Source: Microbacterium sp. zg-B185
GTDB taxonomy: Bacteria; Actinomycetota; Actinomycetes; Actinomycetales; Microbacteriaceae
NCBI RefSeq assembly: GCF_030246885.1
Contig: NZ_CP126739.1
Coordinates: 3,410,001-3,474,000, forward strand
Length of the DNA stretch: 64,000 nt
Direction: 5' to 3'
Shown: positions 48,417-55,938 of the stretch, one piece after another
Position numbering within the stretch: the first letter of the stretch is position 1
Layout: the number at the start of each line of letters is the position of its first letter
Notes under the pieces: model-generated
The model's database searches: none
What the model saw: the letters and a program-made list of their open reading frames with translations, nothing else
What the model was told of the DNA's origin: nothing
Made by a program: the position numbers and the translations under genes

Positions 48417-48457
48417 CCTCTGTCGAAGCGCGTGCGGCACCGGGTCGCGGCCCGACG

Positions 48458-48472
48458 TTCCGTGAGGCGGAT
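48458..48472. promoter_or_regulatory. TTCCG-N5-CGGAA operator, site 3 (one mismatch)
   Basis: TTCCGTGAGGCGGAT, last base differs from the palindrome; 68 bp before the FMN reductase start. Confidence 0.6.
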
Positions 48473-48539
48473 CACCGGAGGCGGGGCGTCGTTCAGCTCG
48501 GTACCGTCAACAGCAACCCATCACAGCGGAGGAGAAGAC

Positions 48540-49052
48540 TTGGCACTCAAGGTCTCGGTGGTCGTCGGAAACCCCCGTTCCGGGTCGCGCACGCGCGACG
48601 TGGGTGTGGCGCTCGTCGAGAGCCTGCTGGCCTCGCAGCCCTACGACCTGGAGGTGATCGAGCTCGCGGACCACGTGGACGAGATCTTCGACTGGAAGTC
48701 GGTGCGCGTTACGGCGCTCAACGACTTGGTCGCGGCGAGCGACCTGGCGATCTTCGCGTCGCCGACGTACAAGGCGACCTATACGGGCGTGCTCAAGGCC
48801 TTCCTCGACCGCTACCCGTCCGAAGGGCTGAGCGGGGTCGTCGCGATCCCGGTGCACACGGGCGCCGACCTCGGGCACTCGATGGGCCCGACGGTGAACC
48901 TGGCGCCGCTTCTCGCCGAGCTCGGGGCGGTCGTCCCCGGCAAGGGGTTCTATTTCGTGACGGGCGACATGGACGACCTCCAGCGGGCGGCGGAGCACGC
49001 GGCGAACACCTACCGCACCAATATCGCAGCCGTGGCGCGACTCGCGCCCTGA
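48540..49052 (+). CDS. NADPH-dependent FMN reductase (SsuE/MsuE-like)
   Basis: The 170-residue flavodoxin-fold reductase reads LKVSVVVGNPRSGSRTRDVGVALVESLL (phosphate loop), IFASPTYKATYTGVLKAFLDRYP (flavin contact) and VVAIPVHTGADLGHSMGPTVNLAPLLAELGAVVPGKGFYF. This is the SsuE/MsuE branch that provides FMNH2 for alkanesulfonate-type monooxygenases. The start is the rare TTG 48540, chosen because GGAGGAG lies five bases before it and it begins exactly at the family start. It is driven by a promoter with operator site 3. Confidence 0.9.
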   Translation: MALKVSVVVGNPRSGSRTRDVGVALVESLLASQPYDLEVIELADHVDEIFDWKSVRVTALNDLVAASDLAIFASPTYKATYTGVLKAFLDRYPSEGLSGVVAIPVHTGADLGHSMGPTVNLAPLLAELGAVVPGKGFYFVTGDMDDLQRAAEHAANTYRTNIAAVARLAP

Positions 49053-49071
49053 CCCGATCGGTCGCCGCGGG

Positions 49072-49915
49072 TCAGGCGTCGTTTCCGGTGGCCTGGGTGC
49101 CCGCCTGGCCGTGGTTGCGCGGCTTGAGCCCGCCGCCGTCCACCCGAGGATCTGGCGCGAGATCCACCTCGCGGTCCGTGAGCACCAACATCGCGGCCGA
49201 AGCGATGTCCCACACGTTGCCCTCGGTTCCGAGTGCGACGGCGTCGCGTCGCTTGATGCGCTGCTCCTCGGTCATCCCGTGCGCGGCGAAGGCGCCCCAG
49301 ATCATGCCGACCGGCACGACGTTGGCCCGGATGCCGCGGGCGCGAGCGTCTCCGCAAGACCGGTCGTCATCTTCTCGAGCGCGCCCTTCGCGATGCTGTA
49401 CGGCATGGATGGCCCCGCCGCCTTGGCGGCATCCGACGAGATCGTCACGATCGCCGCGCCGTGGGGAATGTGGTGGTGGGCGTGACGCAGCAGGTACCAC
49501 ACGTGCATCACGTTCAGATCGAACGCGCGGCCCCACTCCTCCGGCGTCGCCTCGAGCGTCTACTCGAGCCCCATGCCGCCGATCGAGTCGGCCACGACGT
49601 CGATCCGGCCGGCCGCGCCACGACAGCGGCGACCCCAGCGGCCGCGTCCGCATCGTCGGTCATGTTCACTGCGAAAAACTCCGCGTCTGCGCCCAGGTCG
49701 CGCAGCATCTGCACCGTGCGGGCGCCGGCATCCGGATCACGGTCGAGTACGGCAACGGATGCCCCCTCCCGCACGACCAGCCAGGCGATGGCAAAGCCGA
49801 TGCCGCCGAGTGGTCCGCTCAGTCCGCCGCCGGCGACGAGCGCCACGCGCCGTCGAGCCAGGGGGTCCGTCGACCGCAGGCGGTCAGCGGGGGCTCGGAA
49901 AGTCGGGTCGGTCAT
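49072..49915 (-). pseudogene. short-chain dehydrogenase, frameshifted and interrupted
   Basis: The encoded SDR would begin MTDPTFRAPADRL with RRVALVAGGGLSGPLGGIGFAIAWLVVREGASVAVLDRDPDAG. The reading frame then shifts near 49615, meets a TAG at 49560-49562 (after IGGMGLE), continues with RAFDLNVMHVWYLLRHAHHHIPHGAAIVTISSDAAKAAGPSMPYSIAKGALEKMTTG (catalytic Ser, Tyr, Lys), shifts again near 49340 and ends with RANVVPVGMIWGAFAAHG and the C-terminal VDGGGLKPRNHGQ. Three lesions show that it is inactive. It sits in the operator-controlled set, between the FMN reductase and the TDGLP protein. Confidence 0.85.
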
Positions 49916-49947
49916 CAGGTCTCCCTCGTGGCTCGCGCCGGCGGATG

Positions 49948-51024
49948 TCAGATCCCTGCCAGGGATTCGAGGAAGCCCTCACGGGATTCGTGGGCTGGGG
50001 GCTGGATGAGGCGGTGGCCCGAGTGTCCGAGCAGGCGGTGGTCCGCGAAACCCCAGCAGAACGTGCTGGTGACGCCCGGACCACCGGCCGCCACGATCGT
50101 CAGGTCGTCGGGGGAACCGAAGAGGTACACCTTCGACTCCAGGGGGTCACCCTGGCGGAACCCGCGAGCGTCGCGCTCGAGCTGCCACAGGTCACCCGCG
50201 GTGCGCCAGCAGTTCTCCTGGATGTACTCGGCCACGCGCTGGCGCGACCAGTCCGCCTTCTGGAAGATGGCGCGGTGCTCGGGGGCGAAGATGAGGAGGC
50301 ACTCGGTCGGGCCGCCTGAGGTGTAGTGCGAAGCGACGTTGAGGCTCTCGATCAACGTGTCGAGCACGGTCTCGGGGCGCGTCGGCCACTGCGTGAGGAT
50401 CTGCGCGGCAGCCTCGACGGCGATCACGGTCACGACATCGTCTTCGGCCTTGTACCCCCGGGTCACGTGCAGCGGATCCCAGTGGCTGCCTTCCTCGTCC
50501 TCCGCGATCGCCTGCGAGTACTTGCCGGGGTGACCGATCGTGGTCTTGTCCAGCACGCGCGGCTTCGCGCCTCCGACGTTCAGCATCGCCAGGCGGACGG
50601 CTCGGCCGATGGCGGCGTTCGCGCGCGGGCCCGGCCCGAAGAGATTCCCGCGGGCGTTGAGTGCGAGCCGGCCGCGGATGGGACCGTTCACGATGATGAG
50701 GGGCGCCACTCCCTTGGTCGAGGTGGCGACACCCATCGGGTTGAAGTCGGGCTGGAGGATGACCTCCAGCGCCGCGAGGACCACCGGCAGGTGCTCGGGC
50801 AGACACCCGGCCATGACGGCGTTCGTCGCCGCGTCGCGGACCGTGAGCTCGGTGTACCGCGGAGGCATGACCCCGATGACCTCGTCGGGCGACCTCCCCG
50901 TGAAGGCGACCATCACGTCGACCAGGTGCCGCTCCGGGGGGACGATCGGCAGGCCGTCCGTCTGCCCGCGATCGTGATAGCCCTCGATCAGCGTGAGCAC
51001 GTCGGTGAGGTCCTGCTGCTTCAT
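49948..51024 (-). CDS. TDGLP-motif protein, function unknown
   Basis: The 358-residue protein has a very regular layout without a signal peptide or membrane helix. Visible conserved-looking parts: YHDRGQTDGLPIVPPERHLVDVMV near residues 16-39, GVMPPRYTELTVRDAATNAVMAGCLPEHLPVVLAALEVI (with Cys 74), NARGNLFGPGPRANAAIGRAVRLAMLNVGGAKP and SGGPTECLLIFAPEHRAIFQKADWSR. I recall proteins of this kind (TDGLPxVPP) near UGSC-type redox proteins in other actinobacteria and proteobacteria, but no function is known to me. Operator site 4 lies 92 bp before its start. Confidence 0.8.
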   Translation of the reverse strand: MKQQDLTDVLTLIEGYHDRGQTDGLPIVPPERHLVDVMVAFTGRSPDEVIGVMPPRYTELTVRDAATNAVMAGCLPEHLPVVLAALEVILQPDFNPMGVATSTKGVAPLIIVNGPIRGRLALNARGNLFGPGPRANAAIGRAVRLAMLNVGGAKPRVLDKTTIGHPGKYSQAIAEDEEGSHWDPLHVTRGYKAEDDVVTVIAVEAAAQILTQWPTRPETVLDTLIESLNVASHYTSGGPTECLLIFAPEHRAIFQKADWSRQRVAEYIQENCWRTAGDLWQLERDARGFRQGDPLESKVYLFGSPDDLTIVAAGGPGVTSTFCWGFADHRLLGHSGHRLIQPPAHESREGFLESLAGI

Positions 51025-51115
51025 CCGTCATCCCTTGCTTCGGCCGGCCGCGCCTGGCACCAACGGCTGGTGCCGCCGCAACTCTAAGAGGGGGCGACAA
51101 GGGGGCGGGGAGCTG

Positions 51116-51130
51116 TTCCGCGCCACGGAA
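51116..51130. promoter_or_regulatory. TTCCG-N5-CGGAA operator, site 4
   Basis: TTCCGCGCCACGGAA, between the divergent TDGLP gene (92 bp) and the small CxxC gene (75 bp). Confidence 0.8.
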
Positions 51131-51204
51131 TCCCGACGGCCCATCCCGACGCGATCGCGTGGAATGGGGTCATCACGCCCCACGAACAATGCGAAGGAAC
51201 GCTC

Positions 51205-51425
51205 ATGCCTGGAAGCCTTGAGGACCTGGAACGGATGCTGGAGCTCGACGGCTACAGCCTGACCGTGACCCGCACCGAGGACGGTGTGCCATCGCCCGCA
51301 TCACCACCAGCGAAGGCATCTGCAACGACTGCCTGGTGCCGAAGCCAGTGATGGTCGGGATGCTGTCGGCAGCGATGAGCCTTCCCGCCGAGGCGATCAC
51401 GATCGAATACCCCGAGGAAGGCTGA
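51205..51425 (+). pseudogene. small CxxC protein with a one-base frameshift
   Basis: The 5' frame reads MPGSLEDLERMLELDGYSLTVTRTEDGV and the 3' frame continues IARITTSEGICNDCLVPKPVMVGMLSAAMSLPAEAITIEYPEEG. One base is missing near 51288 (GTGTG-CCATCGCC). Together they would make about 73 residues and match the intact paralog at 63711-63944 (LDGFAL...CADCLVPAPV). The frameshift may be a true mutation or a sequencing error. GAAGGAAC lies before the ATG. The downstream SDR starts two bases after its stop. Confidence 0.8.
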
Positions 51426-51427
51426 GC

Positions 51428-52270
51428 GTGGCCGGAGCGCCCGTCGCCCTCGTCACCGGCTGCGGCAAGTACGACGGGATGGGGCGCGCGATCGCGCTGG
51501 CACTCGCGAACTCGGGGCACCGGGTCGTCGTCACGGATCGCGTGCCCGACGGGGTGCCGAACACGCGCGGCGTCGCCCGCGCGCATTCCGGGTGGTGCGG
51601 AATCGAGTCGCTCGTCGAGGAGTTGCGTGCCCTCGGTGCCGAGGCGACGGGCCTGCTCGGAGACATCTCCCACCACGAGGAGGCACGTGCTCTCGTCGAC
51701 GGCGCCGTGTCGGAATTCGGACGCTTGGACGTGCTCGTGAACAACGCCGCGGCGCCGCAGGGGGCCGACCGGGTCGACGTAGAGCAGATCACCGCCGATG
51801 ACTGGCACCGGCAGATCTCGGTGAACCTCACCGGCACGTTCCTGATGTGCCAGGCCGCCGTCTCCCCCATGCGCCGCCAGCGCTTCGGACGGATCGTCAA
51901 CATCTCATCCATGGCGGGCATCGACGCGTCGCCCCACTCGGTGGCCTACTCGGCGTCCAAGGCCGGGGTCATCGGCCTCACGCGGTCACTCGCCATGGAC
52001 GTGGGCCCCTGGGGCATCACCGTCAACGCGATCTGCCCGGGCCTCGTCGACACCAGCCGCGCCGGCCTCACCGCCCGGACCGCGGAGGAGCGCGCGGCGA
52101 ACCTCGAGAGGCTTTCCGGACGCATCGCCGTCGGACGAGCGGGCGCCCCAGCCGACGTCGGGGCGCTCACCGCGTTCCTCGCGTCCGAGGGCGCCGGCTA
52201 CGTCACGGCACAGGCCATCCCCCTGGACGGCGGCGGGGTGTCGCCGTTCCCGCTCACCTTCCCGCAGTAA
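51428..52270 (+). CDS. short-chain dehydrogenase/reductase (SDR)
   Basis: The 280-residue NAD(P)-binding enzyme starts with GTG two bases after the small CxxC gene. It has the dinucleotide motif VALVTGCGKYDGMGRAIALALA (with a two-residue insertion relative to TGxxxGxG), VLVNNAA, the catalytic ISSMAGIDASPHSVAYSASKAGVIGL (Ser, Tyr, Lys) and NAICPGLVDT. It would oxidise an alcohol or reduce a ketone in the pathway. A hairpin after its stop ends the unit. Confidence 0.93.
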   Translation: MAGAPVALVTGCGKYDGMGRAIALALANSGHRVVVTDRVPDGVPNTRGVARAHSGWCGIESLVEELRALGAEATGLLGDISHHEEARALVDGAVSEFGRLDVLVNNAAAPQGADRVDVEQITADDWHRQISVNLTGTFLMCQAAVSPMRRQRFGRIVNISSMAGIDASPHSVAYSASKAGVIGLTRSLAMDVGPWGITVNAICPGLVDTSRAGLTARTAEERAANLERLSGRIAVGRAGAPADVGALTAFLASEGAGYVTAQAIPLDGGGVSPFPLTFPQ

Positions 52271-52278
52271 GCGGCTCG

Positions 52279-52331
52279 TCACCCGGAAAGCGCTGCGCCG
52301 GCGTTCTTTCGCCTGCAGCGCTTCCGGGTGA
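52279..52331. terminator. bidirectional terminator hairpin
   Basis: TCACCCGGAAAGCGCTGC pairs with GCAGCGCTTCCGGGTGA (one bulged A) around a loop with TTCTTTC, between the convergent SDR and IclR gene ends. Confidence 0.85.
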
Positions 52332-52338
52332 ATCGTGG

Positions 52339-53118
52339 TCAGTCCCGACGGGCCGCGTCCAGCGCCTGCGAGATCTTGTTCGCCGTCGCCTTCACTAGTG
52401 AGACGTACTCCTCGGGCCGATGATCCTTGAGCGAGACGACGATGCCCACGGCGGCGATGACCCGGCCTTCGCCGTCGAAGACGGGTGCCGCGACGCCACC
52501 CGTGCCGATCGTCACCTGCGACTGCGTGATCACGGTCCCACACTCGCGGATGCGCGTCAGCTCGCCCCGAAGGACCTCCGGGTCGGTGACGGTGATCGGG
52601 GTGAACGCGCGCAGCGGGCCCTCGAGCACCTTCCGCTGCGTCTCTTCGTCGGCGTAGGCGAGGAGCACGAGCCCCGTCGGGGTGACGTGCAGCGGCATCC
52701 GCCCGCCCAGCCGGTTCATGCCGACCGTGCTGTACCCGCTGCGCAGCGCCTCCAGGTAGACGGACTCGGTACTGTCGCGGACGGCGAGGTGGACGACGAG
52801 TCCTCGCAGCATCTGGTGAAGACGCACGAGCCAGGGCAGGGCCCGCTCGCGCAGCCGCATGCCGGAGCCCGACGCCGTCACTATCTCGAGCAGTTTGGTT
52901 CCGAGCTGGTACCGCCCGTCAGCGGTGCGCTCGAGCGCCTGCCAGGCGAGAAGCTCGTGCGCGAGCCGGTGGGTCGTCGTCATTGACAGCCCCGCCTCGC
53001 GGCTGATCTCCGACAGTGTGAGCGGCCCAGGGCAGGACCGGAACACGTCGAGAACCGCGAGCACACGGCCCGCGGCTGTCAACTCCCGGACGCTCTCATC
53101 CGTTGTAGCCAGCGTCAT
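52339..53118 (-). CDS. IclR family transcriptional regulator
   Basis: The 259-residue product has an N-terminal winged helix (VLAVLDVFRSCPGPLTLSEISREAGLSMTTTHRLAHELLAWQALER) and the IclR ligand-binding domain (about residues 80-250: RERALPWLVRLHQMLRGLVVHLAVRDSTESVYLE, then IGTGGVAAPVFDGEGRVIAAVGIVVS). ATG 53118 has GGGAGG seven bases before it, so it is preferred over the in-frame start 81 bases upstream. It is the natural candidate to read the TTCCG-N5-CGGAA sites. It is transcribed from the same side as the UGSC gene. Confidence 0.92.
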   Translation of the reverse strand: MTLATTDESVRELTAAGRVLAVLDVFRSCPGPLTLSEISREAGLSMTTTHRLAHELLAWQALERTADGRYQLGTKLLEIVTASGSGMRLRERALPWLVRLHQMLRGLVVHLAVRDSTESVYLEALRSGYSTVGMNRLGGRMPLHVTPTGLVLLAYADEETQRKVLEGPLRAFTPITVTDPEVLRGELTRIRECGTVITQSQVTIGTGGVAAPVFDGEGRVIAAVGIVVSLKDHRPEEYVSLVKATANKISQALDAARRD

Positions 53119-53206
53119 ACCGTTGCCTCCCCCGGCAAACGACTCGTACACGTCCGTAGAGTCCAACCCCGTGTCGTCGGACGGACCGCCTGACGGCACG
53201 AACGGT

Positions 53207-53776
53207 TCACGCAGTCAGAATCGCGACCACCTGGTCGACGGCGCGCTGTGCCCGCTCCCGCAGGCCGTCATCGTCGAGGGTGGCGATCGGGTGCTCGACG
53301 TAAGCGATCGGGAAGTCATCCGCGCCCTGGATCGAAGCGACCATCTCGGCACCGGAGCGGAACTGCTCCGTCACGATCGGCACGGCCGGGAGTCCGAACC
53401 GCTCGGCGGCGATCGCGTCCATCACGGTCGTCGCGCTACACGAGCCGCAGTCACCGACGGCGACCACGAGAGCCTCGACACGCTCGGCCATGCTCCGCAG
53501 CTGCGCCTCCGGCGCGGGGAGCGACATGGCCTCCTTCTCGTCGACGATCGACGAGGCGATGCCGTGCTGCGAGGCGAGAATCTCGGCGACGAACTCCAGC
53601 AGCCGATCCGCGTTGCGCTTGCGGTTGCTGAGCAATCCGACGGACAGGCCGACGAGTCTGCCGACGCGTGGCGCCGGTGAGAAGTCCTTGCTCTCGGTGA
53701 ATCCGCACGGCTCGTAGAACGACACCCTAAGATCCGCAGGCCTCACGATCACCGACCCCTGTGTTCGCGTGCTCAT
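53207..53776 (-). CDS. UGSC family protein (CGSC form)
   Basis: The 189-residue product carries VVAVGDCGSCSATTVMDAIAAERFGLPAVPIVTEQF. The motif CGSC (residues 110-113) is the Cys form of UGSC, known from a family of selenoproteins whose function is not established. The two Cys would form a redox pair. An N-terminal part with FYEPCGFTESKDFSPAPRVGRLVGLSVGLLSNRKRNADRLLEFV precedes it. GGGAGG lies eight bases before the ATG. The protein is soluble. Operator site 5 lies 83 bp before its start. The gene ends 89 bp before the IclR start and is probably transcribed with it. Confidence 0.82.
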   Translation of the reverse strand: MSTRTQGSVIVRPADLRVSFYEPCGFTESKDFSPAPRVGRLVGLSVGLLSNRKRNADRLLEFVAEILASQHGIASSIVDEKEAMSLPAPEAQLRSMAERVEALVVAVGDCGSCSATTVMDAIAAERFGLPAVPIVTEQFRSGAEMVASIQGADDFPIAYVEHPIATLDDDGLRERAQRAVDQVVAILTA

Positions 53777-53858
53777 ATGTGCAACCTCCCGCCCCATCGC
53801 AGTAGAAGTAATCAGCACCGTAATGCTAACCGAGGCGTCTATCCCATCCACGCGCCCA

Positions 53859-53873
53859 TTCCGCACAGCGGAA
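53859..53873. promoter_or_regulatory. TTCCG-N5-CGGAA operator, site 5
   Basis: TTCCGCACAGCGGAA, within a longer palindrome (CATTCCG...CGGAATG), 83 bp before the UGSC gene start. Confidence 0.8.
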
Positions 53874-53974
53874 TGGGTGCGTGTCGCCAGGAAGCACGTG
53901 CTGCCGACCGGGACGTCGGCCGCCGGCTGCTTGAGCCCGATCCCTGCGCGTGGTCGACACCCGCTTCCGCCTGC

Positions 53975-54290
53975 TGATGGTCGGAGGCCAGAGGGCGCCG
54001 GAATCGTGCAGGCGATCGGCCCGAATGTGACGCGCGTGAATTTCGCGACGACTTACCCTTCCAGATCGTCGCGTTCGTGAGTTGTGGGGCTACGACGGGC
54101 TAGGTTTCTCGGTGTTGGCCGCCGGGCGCGCACCGGCGAGATGACCGTCATCCGCGTCTGCGAGCGTCGGGATCAACGCGTTTCAGGGTGCGGCGTACGC
54201 CAGCGCAGAGCGCGTCGTCGCCGTCGACTCGAACCCGTGCAAGCTCGAGAGGGCCCTCGATCTGGCGGCGCCCCCCAGCCACGAACACTG
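53975..54290 (+). pseudogene. Zn alcohol dehydrogenase remnant
   Basis: Two recognisable pieces remain in different frames: EGAGIVQAIGPNVTRV (the zinc/substrate block of MDR dehydrogenases, expected as GHEGAGxV) and VGINAFQGAAYASAERVVAVDSNPCKLERALDLAA (coenzyme fold, expected as GVGGVGINAxQGAxxxGA). A frameshift lies directly before VGIN, and the segment between the pieces is deleted. The C-terminal half is gone. It resembles class III-type mycothiol/glutathione-linked dehydrogenases more than the intact Zn-ADH downstream. Confidence 0.8.
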
Positions 54291-54307
54291 ACCGAACGAA
54301 GAAAGAG

Positions 54308-55303
54308 TCAGAGACCCGACTCTTCGATCGCCAGGAAGCTAAGCGCGTTAGATCCCGCGATGATCGCGACGCCCTCGTCTCCGCCGTAGAAGTCGGTCAG
54401 AGGCGCGACGGCGGGGCTCGCGCGCGAAATGGCGGGAAAGTCCGAGCCCAGTAGGATCCGGTCTATGCCCACGCGATGCGCCAGGAAGTCGATCGCCCTC
54501 GTGTCGAACATGAGGCTGTCGTAGTAGAGGCGGCGTGCCAGTCCGAGCGGGGAGTCGTTGGGGAGTTGCGACTCCGGGTCGTGGCGAGCCCATTCACGGG
54601 TCGCGAAAAACTGCGCCCGCCCCGCCATCATGAGCGCCCCTCCGCCGCCGTGGCTGATCGAGATCCGAAGCTGGGGACACGCCTCGAGGGTGCCGCCGGT
54701 GATCAGGCTCGCCGTGGCGATCGACGCTTCCATGGCGAACCCGAAGGACGTCCTCGCCTGTTTCGGAAGGCGGTCCGAGACATCCGACCCGATCGCGTGG
54801 ACGAACACAGATAGGCCGAGGCGTTCGACTTCGCGGAAGAAGTCGAGGAACCGCGGATCGCCGATGCTGACTCCGTTGACGTGGGAAGCGACCTCGACTC
54901 CGCGGAGTCCGTAACCAACGACGTCGAGGAGCTCGGCAGCGGCGAGATCGGGGTACTGCAGCGGCACCGTTCCCAGCCCCTGGATACGGCCTTCGCCGGC
55001 GGCGACCAGCCCCGCGATCGACTCGTTCACGTGCCGTGCAATCGCGACTGCAGCCCCGTCGTCCAGGCGGTAGTTCAGGATCGGCGGCATCGGCGAAACA
55101 ACTTCCATGTCGACGCCGGCGGCGTCCATCGCCTCGAGGCGGACGTCTGCATTGAACCACACAGGGGATGCGAGGAACTCGACGTCCCCGATGGTCAGCG
55201 TGCGCGAACCGTCGACGCCGGCCGGCGCCATGCAAGGATGCGCGGGGTGGCTGCCCTCGAGGAAGTCGTGTGGGATCACGTGAGCGTGGCAGTCGATGAT
55301 CAT
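54308..55303 (-). CDS. amidohydrolase family protein (ACMSD-like)
   Basis: The 331-residue metal hydrolase or decarboxylase begins MIIDCHAHVIPHDFLEG with the HxH metal pair. It carries IQGLGTVPLQYPDLAAAELLDVVGYGLRGVEVASH, LRISISHGGGGALMMAGRAQ (a further metal His) and DRILLGSDFPAI with the catalytic Asp near the end. These features fit the PF04909 group that includes 2-amino-3-carboxymuconate semialdehyde decarboxylase and gamma-resorcylate decarboxylase. It would act on a small aromatic-derived acid. Operator sites 6 and 7 lie between it and the divergent Zn dehydrogenase. Confidence 0.93.
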   Translation of the reverse strand: MIIDCHAHVIPHDFLEGSHPAHPCMAPAGVDGSRTLTIGDVEFLASPVWFNADVRLEAMDAAGVDMEVVSPMPPILNYRLDDGAAVAIARHVNESIAGLVAAGEGRIQGLGTVPLQYPDLAAAELLDVVGYGLRGVEVASHVNGVSIGDPRFLDFFREVERLGLSVFVHAIGSDVSDRLPKQARTSFGFAMEASIATASLITGGTLEACPQLRISISHGGGGALMMAGRAQFFATREWARHDPESQLPNDSPLGLARRLYYDSLMFDTRAIDFLAHRVGIDRILLGSDFPAISRASPAVAPLTDFYGGDEGVAIIAGSNALSFLAIEESGL

Positions 55304-55390
55304 CTGGGTTAGGCCTCTTCTCGGTGCGTGCGCCGTCGCACTCCTACAGTCACCAGGTTCTCGGACCTGGTCGCGCCCCGATCCGCGCTG

Positions 55391-55405
55391 TTCCGCGGGA
55401 CGGAA
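55391..55405. promoter_or_regulatory. TTCCG-N5-CGGAA operator, site 6
   Basis: TTCCGCGGGACGGAA, 88 bp before the amidohydrolase start. Confidence 0.8.
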
Positions 55406-55821
55406 GCTCGACCTGGTCTGGATGTCCCGCATTAACTTGAATCGGCTTTAAGTCTCGGAATGGCTCGCCTGGGGTCGGCTGCAGGTTGGGTGCTGTGCTC
55501 CGCCTCGTCCTCACTCTTGAATCGGCTGGCCCCTCGCACTTTTCGGCGGTGCGCCATTCCGGGATCTGGCCGATGTGGTGGGTGCGGGCGCCGACCCTGC
55601 CGATTTCAATGGCTTGAGCAGAAGCTTGCTGGCGGTTAGCGGCGTGCTCCTCGTCATCGAAGCGTCGGGTCCTATGGCGCCCGGCTCGCGCGTGCTTTCC
55701 GGGGCGCCGGCTACCGGGTTGTCGAGTCCCGAGCCCGTCACGGCAACGTCGCGGCCTGGTTAAGAGCGACGAGATCGACTTGGAGAATCTGACGTGTCGA
55801 TCGCGCAGCGCGAAGCCCCCG
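55406..55821. other. gap between operator sites 6 and 7
   Basis: A 416-bp stretch without a recognisable gene. The two ends hold the control sites for the divergent amidohydrolase and Zn dehydrogenase; the middle shows no clear coding pattern and no family match that I can make. Confidence 0.5.
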
Positions 55822-55836
55822 TTCCGCACCACGGAA
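55822..55836. promoter_or_regulatory. TTCCG-N5-CGGAA operator, site 7
   Basis: TTCCGCACCACGGAA, 103 bp before the Zn dehydrogenase start. Confidence 0.8.
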
Positions 55837-55938
55837 TCGGCAGGATGGGACTGCCCACTGGCGCCTAAAGTCATGAGGGCTCCAGCTCCAACGCGGAGCG
55901 GCCTGAGCTCCCTACGACGAAACCCGAGGTGCCACCCC

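Noticed and set aside
48260..48440. An N-terminal extension of the flavin reductase with Pro-Asp-Thr repeats
   Set aside because: The repeats come from the 9-bp VNTR read as codons; the flavin reductase family starts at MTTVTD, and operator sites lie in the same stretch.
49948..51024. Assignment of the TDGLP protein to a known reductase family
   Set aside because: I recognise the motif style but cannot tie it to a named enzyme; a function would be a guess.
53207..53776. A selenocysteine codon in the UGSC-type gene
   Set aside because: The first position of the motif is a Cys codon (CGSC), not TGA, so no selenocysteine is needed.
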